In this document: positions 46,018 through 56,831 of the stretch, piece by piece
How the letters are laid out: each line of letters opens with the position of its first letter
Numbering within the stretch: position 1 is the stretch's first letter
Source of the DNA: Neonectria sp. B-13
Lineage: Eukaryota; Ascomycota; Sordariomycetes; Hypocreales; Nectriaceae
DNA: 64,000 nucleotides
NCBI GenBank assembly: GCA_002682825.1
Contig: NOKP01000002.1
Span: forward strand, 4,756,309 to 4,820,308
Direction: 5' to 3'
Notes under the pieces: model-generated
Seen by the model: the letters and a program-made list of their open reading frames with translations, nothing else
What the model was told of the DNA's origin: nothing
Database searches by the model: none
Translations under genes and position numbers: made by a program

Positions 46018-46682
46018 CGTGCAGCCATTCCCGCGCGGCGGCGGGCGTATCAGGTTGCAAACGGGAGAAGTCGACGGGAGGATGAGATGAAATTGACGAT
46101 GAGACAGGATGGTAGTTCTCAACTTCTCAAGTGAGTTACTGTGGGGCAGTGTATGCCCGAGTAATCGCTAAAGCTATAGCGATGTGCCCTACAAGCAACA
46201 ACCTTCCAGTGGCCGTTTGAAGGGGCCCACAGGGCCTGGTCAGGACGGGAGGAGGTCCACAGGGCCGGGTCAGGACGGGAGCCGCACAGCGGGGCACTGG
46301 GCGGTTCCCCAATCCCCCTGACAGCTTTCGGATAGACGCCCGAGCTTCTGCACTTCTACGGTGGAGGTGCTGTTACAGGTAGCCGCTTATGGACAGCTTG
46401 CCCTGGCTTGGACGCTGCGAAGGAACAGCTCGACGTCACCCCATTCAACCTCTCAACCGTAACCTCTAGACTAGCTTCTAGCTTCTCGTTTCTCGTCCCT
46501 CGTCCCTCGTCTCTCGTTTTGCCAAACTGCCAAATTTGCCCAGCTCCCACCAAGCTCCCTCGCTTCATGGTGCTGCCTCTCACCACATCTTCCAGCCTGG
46601 CGCCTCCGCGGCGAGACTCTCCTCTCGCGACGATCCGACCCTCCCGACTCGCCCACAAATAACCACCCTTCATCCTCCCGCA
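46018..46682. promoter_or_regulatory. Divergent promoter between COX18 and ALG11
   Basis: 665 bases hold the promoters of both genes. A direct repeat lies at 46227-46286, and a pyrimidine-rich plus-strand tract at about 46440-46560 precedes ALG11. Confidence 0.5.
46227..46286 (+). repeat. Two tandem copies of a 30-bp unit
   Basis: Two adjacent near-identical 30-bp copies start with CCACAGGGCC and share GGTCAGGACGGGAG. They lie between COX18 and ALG11. Confidence 0.7.
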
Positions 46683-48509
46683 ATGTCTGACGACTCCTCT
46701 GCGGTGCCTCCGGCCAGCCCGCCCTCGCCTGGCGATGAGCCTCAAGCGTCGACCTCTACCTTTTGGCCCCTACTCGCTCTGGCGCCTCTGGTCCTCCTAT
46801 TCGCTTCTCCTATACTCTTCAAGCTGCTGGGCCGCGCCCTTGGGTGGTCGTTCCGCAAGAGGACGGACGGACGCCGCTCTCACCTCCTGGCCCTCATGAC
46901 CAACGAAGACAAAAAGGCTCGCGAATCGGACTCCCAGGGCACCTCGGCGCCCAAACTGGTATTCGACGTCGACGAGAAGCTGAAGGATACACTGGAGGCC
47001 CAGAAAAGCTGGAGCGGCATCGTCGGATTCTTTCACCCCTTCTGGTATGTCGTTTCCAACGCCCCCACCACTGGAGTAGGGCCTTTGCTAATGCCAGACA
47101 AGCAATGCTGGAGGCGGCGGAGAGCGAGTCTTGTGGGCGGCTATTCGCACAACGCAAGACCGCTGGCCTAATGCGAAGTGCGTCGTCTACACAGGCGATC
47201 ACGACGTCACCAAGGATCAAATTCTGTCTCGGGTCAAGGTGGGTTGAGACTAGAGATACCCTCAGGTGGAGAGACATGCTAACGACGTAGCAGACACGAT
47301 TCAACATTCAACTCCATGCTCCGACCATCACTTTCCTCTACCTCTCCAAGAGAGACTGGGTTCTAGCTTCTAGTTGGCCCCGTTTTACTCTGCTCGGCCA
47401 GTCCATCGGCTCCCTCATTCTCGCCTGGGATGCCTTCTCCCTCCTGGTCCCCGACGTCTTTGTAGATACCATGGGCTATGCCTTTTCGCTTGGCCTGTGC
47501 AAGCTCTTCTTCCCTCGTGTCCCGACTGGTGCCTATGTTCACTACCCTACCATCTCCACTGACATGCTCGAGTCCCTCGATCCCAAGTCAGCCGTGGGCT
47601 CTCTAGGCGTCAACGCCGGCAAGGGAGTTGGGGCTCAGGGCTCCGCCAAGAAGATTTACTGGCAGCTATTTGCGCAATTGTACTCGTGGGTCGGCGCCTC
47701 CGTCGATATCGTCATGACAAACTCGACCTGGACCCAAGCACATGTCATGAGTCTGTGGGCGGCTGGTCGTGGTGAGAAGAACAAGACCGATCCCATCGTT
47801 GTGGTTTACCCTCCCGTCGCTGTCCAGGAGATGGAGCAAGAGGTCGAGGTTTCCGAGGCGAGCGAGAAGCAGCGACAAAAGGTCATCGTCTGCATTGCGC
47901 AGTTCCGGCCAGAGAAGAACCACCAGCTCATCATCCAGTCCTTTGCCCAGTTTCTCAAGTCTAAGAGCGAGGCGTCTCGGGGCACGAAGTTGGTTCTCAT
48001 TGGCAGTGTGCGGGACGACTCCGATAAGAAGCGAGTGTACCAGTTGCGTCTTCTCGTCAACGAGCTTGGCGTTAAGGACCATGTTCACTTCCAGACTGAT
48101 GCGTCCTGGACCCAGATTCTCGAATGGCTAGGCAAGGCATCGGTAGGTGTCAACGCCATGTGGAATGAGCACTTTGGTATCGGTGTCGTCGAGTACCAAG
48201 CCGCCGGTCTCATCTCCGTTGTTCACAACAGCGGAGGCCCCAAGCTAGATATTGTCGTCCAGGTGGACGGGGAGCCAACAGGTATTTCAAGCCTGCAGCA
48301 TCATCCACGGAATCTATGCTAACTATCAACTAGGATTCCATGCCACCACCCCTGAGGAGTTCGCGGATGGTTATGAGAAGGCGTTGTCACTGCCCAACCC
48401 CCTCGCGATTCGCAAGCGGGCGCGAGAGTCGGCCAAGAGGTTCACGGAGGAGGAGTTTGCCAAGAAGTGGACGGTTCAGCTGGCTCGCTTGATCACTCTA
48501 GCGGCATAG
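46683..48509 (+). CDS. ALG11: GDP-Man:Man3GlcNAc2-PP-dolichol alpha-1,2-mannosyltransferase Alg11
   Basis: Adds the fourth and fifth mannoses to the dolichol-linked N-glycan precursor on the cytosolic face of the ER. Exons 46683-47044, 47103-47238, 47294-48281, 48334-48509; 553 residues. An N-terminal membrane anchor is seen at about 28-52 ([20 protein letters not shown]). Intron 1 splits the glycine-rich donor loop, which joins as [17 protein letters not shown]. The GT4-family C-terminal part has [20 protein letters not shown], and the EX7E motif has E458 and E466 in [15 protein letters not shown], followed by [11 protein letters not shown]. The acceptor of intron 2 is a tandem TAGCAG, so an extra Gln could be included. 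Upstream the frame is open for 49 codons without conservation; the ATG at 46683 matches the family. Confidence 0.95.
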
Positions 48510-48723
48510 ATGCGGCGTGTGCGGTTGCATGATAGACCAAAGGATACCCCCTTTCTTAGAGTAAAGAGAAGAAGGCTTAGAGAGCATGTAGCAAGACAAA
48601 GAGCGCCCTGCCGGGTCGTCTACAGCGATCTGGGAGTAATGCTTGTTCCACATGGCGTGAAGTGATAAAAGTCCAGGACTATTTGAATTCGAGACGTTAT
48701 CTACAAATGAGTCTATGGTCCCT

Positions 48724-50883
48724 CTACAACCTCTCTCCGCCGTGGTTCTTCTGTCGCGGGTCCGAACCCACCTCAAACCGACCAAGCGGATCCCGCAGGA
48801 TGCCCTCCACGATGCTCAGCCCCGGCTGGACCCAGGTGATGTTGTGCCCGCGCCTGCGCAACTCCCTGATAATCTTGAAGGGGAAGTTGTACTCAGCCAG
48901 CAGCGTGTTGGGCATGAGCTGGTTGTGCAGACGGGGCTCACCGACGGCGGAGACGATGCCGACGGGCTCCGACAGCACGCGCCACAGGGCCTGCGTCGTG
49001 GAGGAGATGATGCGCGAGCCGCCGGCCGCGCCGACCGTGGCGAACAGGCTGCCGTCCTCGTGCTCGACGATGACGGGCGTGATGGACGACAGCGGGCGCT
49101 TGTGTGGGCGGATGAAATTGGCCTCGGCGGGCTCGAAGCCGAACTCGTTGGACACGCCGGGGATGGAGAAGTCGTTCATCTCGTTGTTGCTTGGGGTGGT
49201 CAGCGGAGAGGTACGCGGAGGAGCAGCGGTGTGACTTACAGGACGATTCCCGTCTTTTCACACATGATGAGCGACCCGAACAGCAGGTTGACGGTGGTGG
49301 TGAGCGACACGGCCATGCCCTCGTTGTCGGCCGTGACGATGTGCGACGTGCCATGGCTTTCGGTGGTGTAGATGCCCTCGGGATCATACGCCCTGACGTC
49401 CTGCGTGTGCTTGGGATCGATCAGCTCGCGGATCTTCTTGCCGGTGCTCTTGTCCACCATCTGCGCCTGCAGCTCCAGGACATCGTCGTGGAAGTCCGGG
49501 TCGCCGAGCTTGCCGCGGGCGCCGTAGGCGAAGCGCATGGCCTCGATGTAGTTGTGCCAGCCCTGGACGCGGTCGGCCTGGGGCTTCTCGAAGCCCTCCA
49601 TGGTGTTGAGGATGTTGAGGGAGACGGCGCCGCTGGCGGGGGCGCCCACCGTGTGTAGGGTGTAGCCCCGGTGGGTGGTGTTGAGGACCTCGCGCGTGCG
49701 GACCTCGTAGTCTTTAAGGTCCTTGAGCGTCATGGTGCCGTTGTGAGCTTGGATGGTCTTGACCAAGGTCTTGGCTGTGGGATATTAGGGGATGGTGTGT
49801 GCGGAGGGGTGAGTCGCTTGGGTACATACCAATAGACCCTTCATAGAAAACCTCGGCTCCCTCGTTAGCAATCGTCGTCAGCGTTCTTTAAGTGATCTTG
49901 TTAGTAAACATCTCATACGGTATAGAGAGTTGCTCACTGGGCATATCGCTTCCTCGTCAAAATCGAGCCCTCTTTCAACATCTCTCCTAGTCATAGTCAG
50001 CAATGCGGTATGCCTACTCAAGACAGAAGATTCAAACAAACCATCCTTGACAAAGTCCTTGGCCCACGAGGGGTCCTCGACGAGGAAGTTACCGGCTGAC
50101 TTTATAGCGCTGTTGATGTATCTCTGGAAATCAGGGTTGACTAATATCGTTAGCCTGCAGTATTTCCAGCTGAAGATCAATCAACGAACTCAGGAACCCT
50201 TTCTGCGCTCTGTCAATAGCCCCTGCCATGACCACCTTCCAAGGAAGTTTCTGTTGATGCAAACTCAGTCAGTTCATGAGCCGCCAGTAGTGAAGCGAGA
50301 GGTCTCATACGCCGTATTTCTTGTGAGCGTACTCCAGGCCGCGGACCTCGCTGGGGACAGCAACAGACAGCCCGCCGTGGACGCTGGCCAGGACATTGTC
50401 CTTGTACATGTTCTCATGGGCAGCACCCGGGGCCGACTCCCGGAAGTCGATGGACTCGTAGGAGCCGTTCTGGTCACGCACGAGCATGAAGCCGCCGCCG
50501 CCAATGCCGGAGTGGTACGGAGCAATGACACCGACGCAGAAGGTAGTCCCTACCGCGGCATCAACGGCGTTGCCCTAGGACGGAACAGGTCAGTTTATGA
50601 AAGAAGCAAATATGTTTGGTTCTTGGGAGTCTTACACCCTTGGCGAGCAGGTCTTTTCCAATTCGGCTACACTCCCATGATTCACTCGCAACGGCGCCTC
50701 TGGTGTTTGGTCCTTGAGTAAAGGTGAATTCGCCGTTATCATTGGCAGCCGCTGAGGACAAGCCATGATGAACAGTGGATGCAAATAAAAGCTCCAATGC
50801 TCGTGAGAACAACAGAAAGGACCCTGGACGTAGTTAGTTACAACATCTTCAAGATGAGCGGTATGTTCGTTTAACTCACTCAT
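48724..50883 (-). CDS. Gamma-glutamyltranspeptidase
   Basis: Secreted or vacuolar Ntn-hydrolase that breaks down glutathione and gamma-glutamyl conjugates. Nine exons: 50883-50880, 50823-50636, 50574-50311, 50250-50190, 50140-50042, 49986-49938, 49885-49830, 49774-49240, 49189-48724; 573 residues. The start codon lies in a 4-nt exon (ATG A); joining it to exon 2 gives a good signal peptide (MRSFLLFSRALELLFASTVH). Key segments: LLAKGGNAVDAAVGTTFCVG, HSGIGGGGFMLVRD, IDFRESAPGAA, ILTRKRYAQ, IANEGAEVFYEG. The autocatalytic threonine is T383 in HGTSHIV; the late GAAGGSRIISSTTQAL and QPGLSIVEGILRDP are also canonical. All splices keep frame and rebuild the family sequence; the exon 4 donor (GTTCGT) is the least sure. 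Shares a promoter with TRM2. Confidence 0.93.
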
Positions 50884-51400
50884 AATTCCTTGATTTGTCA
50901 GTCCTACCGACGAAGCCGTTCCCAACTTATCAATCTACCCTGGATGATAGATAAGAAGCCGTCCCTCCCTTTTCCCCCGCACAGCAACTTCGCGAGCGAG
51001 ATATACAGTAAGGAAACGGAAACGGGCGTCGATAGATAGGCGAGGGCTTTAACAAGATCCAAACAAGGAAAATAGAGAACAAGCGTTGACGTGCTTGGGG
51101 CCTTGGGGTCGTGGCCGATCACCGGCGGGTTCTGGGTCCGCCCCGATAGATGCATCCGCATCCCAGTCATGCAAGTTCCGTCCTCGTGAGTGCCCCATCA
51201 CCTGCCGCTCAGGGTAATCGGCAGCAGCCAATCAGGAGCGCGGCGATGATACCTAGAGGGCCAATCATTGGCCAGGAAGTTTTTCACTTCGATACACCCA
51301 TCCATGGCATCCATCGACAACCTTCATCAAGGTTGACCACGCGGCTCATCAGATTCTCGGAATCATCAAATTTGGGGTTATAATTAGAAAACGCCTATCC
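50884..51400. promoter_or_regulatory. Divergent promoter between the gamma-glutamyltranspeptidase gene and TRM2, with CCAAT boxes
   Basis: 517 bases separate the two start codons. CCAAT is present at 51228-51232 and 51261-51265, and in reverse at 51267-51271. The last two form the palindrome CCAATCATTGG, 130 bases before the TRM2 ATG. Such boxes are bound by the HAP/CBF complex in filamentous fungi; activity here is inferred. Confidence 0.55.
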
Positions 51401-53218
51401 ATGAGAGCCCTGAGGTTTCTTTCTACTGTTTCGTTTAGAGCGCGTCCACAAAACTTTCGCTCATTTGCGGCCATGGCTTCCGCAGCTGCTGAGGCGCCCC
51501 ATGTGGTGAACACCCAAGTCCACGCCCACACCAGCATGCCCAACGGCAATGGGAACGGGAATGAGAACGGCCAAGCCTCTAACGGCAATATCACCAACGG
51601 AGGCGTCGCCATTGGAACCGCCAATGAAACCAGCAACGCCGACGGCCAGGAAAAGAGGCCAGCCAAGAGGCAACCCCCCGCCAACAACCGCGCGTGGAAG
51701 CAGAAGAAGACCAAGCGGGAGCGCAACATCACCGAGGGTTCGTCTGAGGAAGTCCTCAAGCGCGACATCGAGGCACTGCTAGAGTCGCGCCGGTCCGAGT
51801 CCGACGCCCCGGCTCCGTCCGACGCCGAAGAGGACCTCCCCGAGGAGGGCACCGAGACCGACGTCGAGGTCCTCGAGCTCTCGTCCACCGGCGACGGCCT
51901 CGCCATGCGCGCCGGCTCCGACCAAGTCTACATCGTGGCCTTCACCGTCCCCGGCGACACGGCCCGCGTCAAGGTGTGGCGGCACTTGCGCCGCGAGAAG
52001 CAGACGCTCGCCGACTTCATCTCCATCACCAAGCCCTCGCCCCTGCGCGACGACGCCCGCATCCAGTGCAAGTACTTCGCCTCGTGCGGCGGCTGCCAGT
52101 TCCAGATGCTCGACTACCCCGAGCAGCTGCGCCTCAAGAAGCGCATCGTCGACAAGGCCTTCCGCAACTTCGCCAACCTCTCTCCGGACCTCGTCCCCGC
52201 CATCCACGACACCATCGGCAGCCCCCTGCAGTATGGCTACCGCACCAAGCTGACGCCGCACTTCGACGGACCGCCTGGCTACCGCCCTAGCAAGCGTGGG
52301 AAGAACCCGCGCGTCCCCTTCGGGTCGTGCCCGGACATCGGCTTCATGCAAAAGGGCCGCCGCAAGGTCCTTGATATCGAGGACTGCCCCATTGGAACCA
52401 GCGCCGTGCGCCTCGGCATGGGCCGGGAGCGACAGCGCATGCAGACCGAGTTTGTCAACTACCAGCGCGGCGCCACCATTCTCCTCCGCGAGAACACCAA
52501 GCGCCTCCCCAAGGACAGTGATGAAGTCCCCCAGGGTGAGTTGCCCCCTTACACGACCCGCGTCGACAACGAGGACACGGTCGACCTCAAGTCATGCATC
52601 ACCGACTCCAAGGCCACCACAACCGAGTACATCGGCGACTACATCTTCACCAACCCGGCAGGCTCCTTCTTCCAGAACAACAACTCCATCCTCCCCGTAT
52701 TTACCAGCTATATCCGCGAACGCATCCTCCCTCCCTCAGGCGGCATCAAGTACCTCATCGATGCCTACTCCGGCTCGGGCCTCTTCACGATAACCTTGTC
52801 CTCGCTGTTCCAACACTCCATCGGCATAGACATCGCCGCCGACTCCATCGCCTCGGCCGGCCGCAACGCCGCCCTGAACGGCCTGGGCGAGGACCGCTGC
52901 AAGTTCATCGCCGCCGATGCCGGCGAGCTCTTCAAAAGCGTCTCCTATAACGCTAACGAGACGGTCGTCGTCCTTGACCCGCCACGCAAGGGCTGTGACG
53001 CCTCCTTCCTCTCCCAGCTGCGCCGCTTCGGGCCCCGCCGCGTCTTGTACGTCAGCTGCAATGTACACACGCAAGCCCGCGACGTGGGCGTCTTGGTGCG
53101 TGGTGAAGGCGAGGGCGAGCGCTATGAGATTGAGAGCCTGGTCGGCTTTGACTTCTTTCCGCAGACGGGACACGTAGAAGGCGTTGCGATTCTCAACAGG
53201 GTTGATAACAAGGAGTAA
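51401..53218 (+). CDS. TRM2: tRNA (uracil-5-)-methyltransferase Trm2
   Basis: SAM-dependent enzyme that makes m5U54 in the tRNA T-loop. Single exon, 605 residues. The first 24 residues (MRALRFLSTVSFRARPQNFR...) look like a mitochondrial presequence. A second in-frame ATG at 51473 (M25) has a better context (GCCATGG) and starts a Gly/Asn-rich linker. Then come a basic stretch, a TRAM-like region (YIVAFTVPGDTARVKVWR), the iron-sulphur-type motif CKYFASCGGC (C223, C229, C232, with C329 in EDCPIG) and the SAM-binding IDAYSGSGLFTITLSS. The catalytic cysteine is C532 in LDPPRKGCD, followed by VLYVSCNVHTQARDV. Family identity is certain; dual localisation from two starts is an inference. Confidence 0.95.
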   Translation: MRALRFLSTVSFRARPQNFRSFAAMASAAAEAPHVVNTQVHAHTSMPNGNGNGNENGQASNGNITNGGVAIGTANETSNADGQEKRPAKRQPPANNRAWKQKKTKRERNITEGSSEEVLKRDIEALLESRRSESDAPAPSDAEEDLPEEGTETDVEVLELSSTGDGLAMRAGSDQVYIVAFTVPGDTARVKVWRHLRREKQTLADFISITKPSPLRDDARIQCKYFASCGGCQFQMLDYPEQLRLKKRIVDKAFRNFANLSPDLVPAIHDTIGSPLQYGYRTKLTPHFDGPPGYRPSKRGKNPRVPFGSCPDIGFMQKGRRKVLDIEDCPIGTSAVRLGMGRERQRMQTEFVNYQRGATILLRENTKRLPKDSDEVPQGELPPYTTRVDNEDTVDLKSCITDSKATTTEYIGDYIFTNPAGSFFQNNNSILPVFTSYIRERILPPSGGIKYLIDAYSGSGLFTITLSSLFQHSIGIDIAADSIASAGRNAALNGLGEDRCKFIAADAGELFKSVSYNANETVVVLDPPRKGCDASFLSQLRRFGPRRVLYVSCNVHTQARDVGVLVRGEGEGERYEIESLVGFDFFPQTGHVEGVAILNRVDNKE

Positions 53219-53283
53219 CAATTTGGAGATACCACGGGAGCATTAAAAAAGGCATGGCGCTTTGTGTAGTACTTCGGAACGGA

Positions 53284-53289
53284 AATAAA
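53284..53289 (+). terminator. AATAAA polyadenylation signal candidate for TRM2
   Basis: A perfect AATAAA lies 66 bases after the TRM2 stop codon, inside the 207-bp tail-to-tail gap with CRO1. The position is right for 3' end formation of TRM2. Confidence 0.45.
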
Positions 53290-53425
53290 ATGAATAATTT
53301 TGTTGATAAACCGCTCGGGACATCTTCAGTACCGTACGTGACATGAAAGAAGCAATCATTTGCCTGGGAAAAAAGAGAAACCGAGAGCGCCGTACATAGA
53401 TACAATCATTCTTTTGCCTCGGCCA

Positions 53426-55664
53426 TTATTTCTGCTCCAGCAACGCCTTGAGCGCCTGGACAGTGACTTCGAGGACCTCGGGCCGCCGGCTCTTCTTAAG
53501 ACACTCCTTGAGCACGTCGACGCCGTTTTCGTCCTTGATCTTCTCGCGGGCAAGTTTGCCACTCTCGCCCTCGGCAGTCACGAGGTTGAGGATTACGAAG
53601 ACGCCGCGGTGGCGGATGTTCTCGTCGTCGTCAACGCACATGCCGAGCACGACCTTGATGCCGCGCTCACGGTGGATGAGGCCACGGACGACCGAGTCGA
53701 AAGTGGTCAGGGACGCGAGGGCGCCGCCAGCAGCACTGCGGGTCCCGGCATCCTCGGCGTCTGCAAGGGCGAGGAGGATATGGAGGCGGTTTCGGGCCTT
53801 GGCGGTTTCCTCGGCGTAGAGGGCGATGGCCTCAGGGGCTTGGACGAGGTTGCAGATGAGTTCGACGGCGGCCTTAGAGACGAGGGCGTTTGAGGACAGG
53901 AGCTGCTCTTCAATGTGCGACCATGCCGTGGAGATGATAACGCGTCTCATGTCCTCGTCCTCCATGGACGCGAGGTTGGTCAGGGCCATGAGGGCCTCGA
54001 AGGAGGGAAGCAGGTCTCGCGTCTCAGCGGCAGGGTCAGGGGGGATGATGGACACGAGGGGCCTCACAGCTGCGCTGACGGGGGTGCTCCGGTTGCCACC
54101 GAAGACCAGGGAAGGGTTTGTGCTGATAAGGATGCGAGCGAGCGCCTGGGCGGCCAGGCGCCGTGCAGGAGCTTCGGTCTGAGGGAGGGCCATCCACGAT
54201 GCAAGGAGAAGCCGGACAGCGCCTTGCTGGGCGAGCTGGCCACGAAGCGTCTTCGTGACGGAGAGGGCGTAGATGATGGTGATGGCGAGGGACAGGGAGG
54301 CGGGCGAGCCGGTCATGGCGTGGGTGACGAGAACGGGGGTGATGCCGGCGTCGAATACTAGCTTGCACCTCTTGGCGACGTGATCATCGTCGTTGAGGGG
54401 GTCGGGGCCAGGCAACTTCCCTGCGGCGTTGGCATACGCCTTGAGCTGGCTCATCTTCTTTTCCTCATCGGTGAGAGTGGGCAAGTACTTGGTGAGGTTG
54501 ACAAAGATGCTTAGGGCGCCGTAGGTAGTAGGGGACCTGGGTTGAGCATCGCTGAGGGTCTTGACAAGCTTATGGAGCAAGTCCGTGTTGTTAACTACCG
54601 ATTCCTTGACCTTGGGCTGGAGGGAGGCGTAGGCCAGACCCTCGATGGAGTGCTGTCGTCCATGGTCTTCGTCCCTCAGGATCATCTTGGTGAACATGTC
54701 AGACAAATCTTCGATGCTGGTGACTGCAGCTTCGATCCTGCTGGACTGGCTAGGATCGCCGGGCGCGGGTTTAGTAGGAACTGCCTTGATTTCTGGGTCA
54801 GTCAGTCAGGAACAAAACACTATTCTGGGGGAATGACCCGTGTGCGAGTCGTCTCACCCTCAGCTTTGCCAGGATCACGGCGGCAAGGTATTGCACCTGC
54901 TCCGAGTGCCGTCTCATGGTGACGGAGCCGCCGTCGTTCTGCAGGTTAGGATCGGCGTTTGTGCTGCGGACGATCTCGTTGAGATCCTGGTCAACGACTT
55001 CCTCGAGCCACTCGATGCAGTACTTGTTGATGGCCTCGCGGCACTGCGAGTTCATGCAGGCGGCGTTGAGCATCTCCAGACAGGCTGTCTCGACCTTGCG
55101 GCTCTTCCACTTCCTCCTCATAAGAGGACCTAGGGTGGAGAGGAAGCCCTCGTTGAGGAACATGCCAGCGGTGAGGTCCGGGACGATGGGGAAGGTCGAG
55201 GCGGCGACGCAGAAGGCGACGATGTAGTCGTCATAAGTCCCTCTCCGGACGCGGTCAAAGAAAAATGTCGACAGCATCTTGGAGCCTTCTTCGTCTGCAG
55301 CCTTGAGGTAGGCCGAGGTGGAAAGGATGGCGTGACCGCGGACGATATCATGCTGTCGCATGTCGAGGTAGCACAGGACGGTGTCCACACAGTCGCCATC
55401 GATGAGCTTGCAGATGGACTCTCGGGTCTTGTCCTTTTGGCGGGCTTCGTAGTCGTCGTTGAGCAGCTTCGTCAGCTCATCGAGGTCACGACAGGTCTCG
55501 TTGTCCTCCTGGCCGCCCTCCATGAGGCGGGCGAAGACGATGAGGGTCTGGTCCTCGATGGACGGGTTCTGGGCCTGGACCTGGACCTGGGCCGGATTCG
55601 GAGTCGAAGCCGGAGTCGGAACCGCAGCCATGTCGGCGGCATCGGACTCGGTGTTGGCCGCCAT
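53426..55664 (-). CDS. CRO1: UCS-domain myosin chaperone (Cro1/She4/UNC-45 family)
   Basis: Armadillo-repeat co-chaperone for myosin motor folding. In Podospora the homologue CRO1 is needed for the switch from syncytial to cellular state; in yeast She4 acts on class I and V myosins. Exons 55664-54858 and 54784-53426 (73-nt intron with repeated CTGAC and a CAAG acceptor); 721 residues. The N-terminal segment is Ala/Pro-rich. The central UNC-45/Cro1/She4 domain includes SICKLIDGDCVDTVLCYLDM and FFFDRVRRGTYDDYIVAFCV. The C-terminal UCS domain contains HSIEGLAYASLQPKVKESVV, ALSIFVNLTKYLPTL and EALMALTNLASMEDEDMRRV. Length matches fungal members. Another actin gene, ARP3, lies 6 kb away, but there is no sign of co-regulation. 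Confidence 0.93.
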
Positions 55665-56831
55665 GAGAGCGACGCCCCGATGCGATACAAAGGTCGGAGC
55701 TCGAGATGGCGGGGGAAGGGCGGATGAATGAGGTTTGTTTGGGGGAGGGGATGGTTGGATGAGATGTTATGAGAGAGAGAGAGAGACAAACAAAAGGCGG
55801 CGACAGCGCCAGGTGTGATGTAGTCTATATACCTGTGTAGTAGGCTTGTGGTGGTCGTAGTCGTACTCGTAGTATGTAAACGTAAATCTGGACCGCGAGC
55901 GCGTGGAGGTGGCCCGCCCCTCACGCACACACACGCACGGGATAAGAGCCTGCGATGGTGGGGTTATCGCGATTGGATCCCTTCGGCGCTGTGGCCTCCA
56001 CTCCTCCACTGAAACATCCCCTCCACTGACGAGCTCTCCCAGCTGTCTGCAGCTCTTTACCTAGCTCACCTTGCTCACAGTGGGGGGACTGTACCTAGCT
56101 TCCATGTTCCCGCAGGCCACGGGCGGAGCTGTGCTGTCCGTCACTGGGAACGTGGGACGTTGCGTTCCATTTTCCTAGTGCCCGTCCCGCCCAAGATCCT
56201 CCCTCCACGATAAGGGCCTCCCCGTTGCAGGGAGTGAGTTCATTCGCAGACCAACTGACAGGAGGCTCGTCACGTGTTTTGGCGTACACACCGCATCCCC
56301 CAACCCCCTGGTAGAAGTATCTATTGGCGTCTTCAGCCGCGCTGCGCTGCAAAGGAACTCGGATGACGCTGTGTCAAAAGCCCTGCCAATCGGTCAAGAC
56401 GGTCATACACCCACTTCATCCCTCCCAACATCAAATATTTGTCTTCTCACACTAGATTGGCAGACCCTCGCTGATAACGAGAGCCTGCGTGACCTGAGAA
56501 GAAAAAAGAAGAAAAGAAAAAAAGCATAGGAAGAAAGGTCTGCCCTGGCAGATCCCCCAGAGACAGATCTTGTTAGTCGTCGCACAGACCTGGTGGTAGG
56601 CACCCGTCTAGCCTCTAGCCGCCTACCAAGCTTTCTCGAACTTGAGCCTCAGCTTTCGCCACCGCAAAACCCGACCAGCCTACCAACGAAAAGCCAACCG
56701 CCAGCTTCACGATTCTCTTCTCCACGCCAGGGCATCCCCCAAAAGAAAAGGCGGCTGGCTTCGCTCCGACCTCGTAGCTGCCTCGAGCTCCCCTACCGGC
56801 CCCTAGAGCGTCCCCGCCGCCGCTGTTAACC
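55665..56831. other. Divergent intergenic region between CRO1 and TFB4
   Basis: About 1.2 kb contains both promoters. A GA-rich run (AGAG repeats) at about 55770-55785 lies just upstream of CRO1, and a C/T-rich stretch precedes TFB4. No gene supported. Confidence 0.6.
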
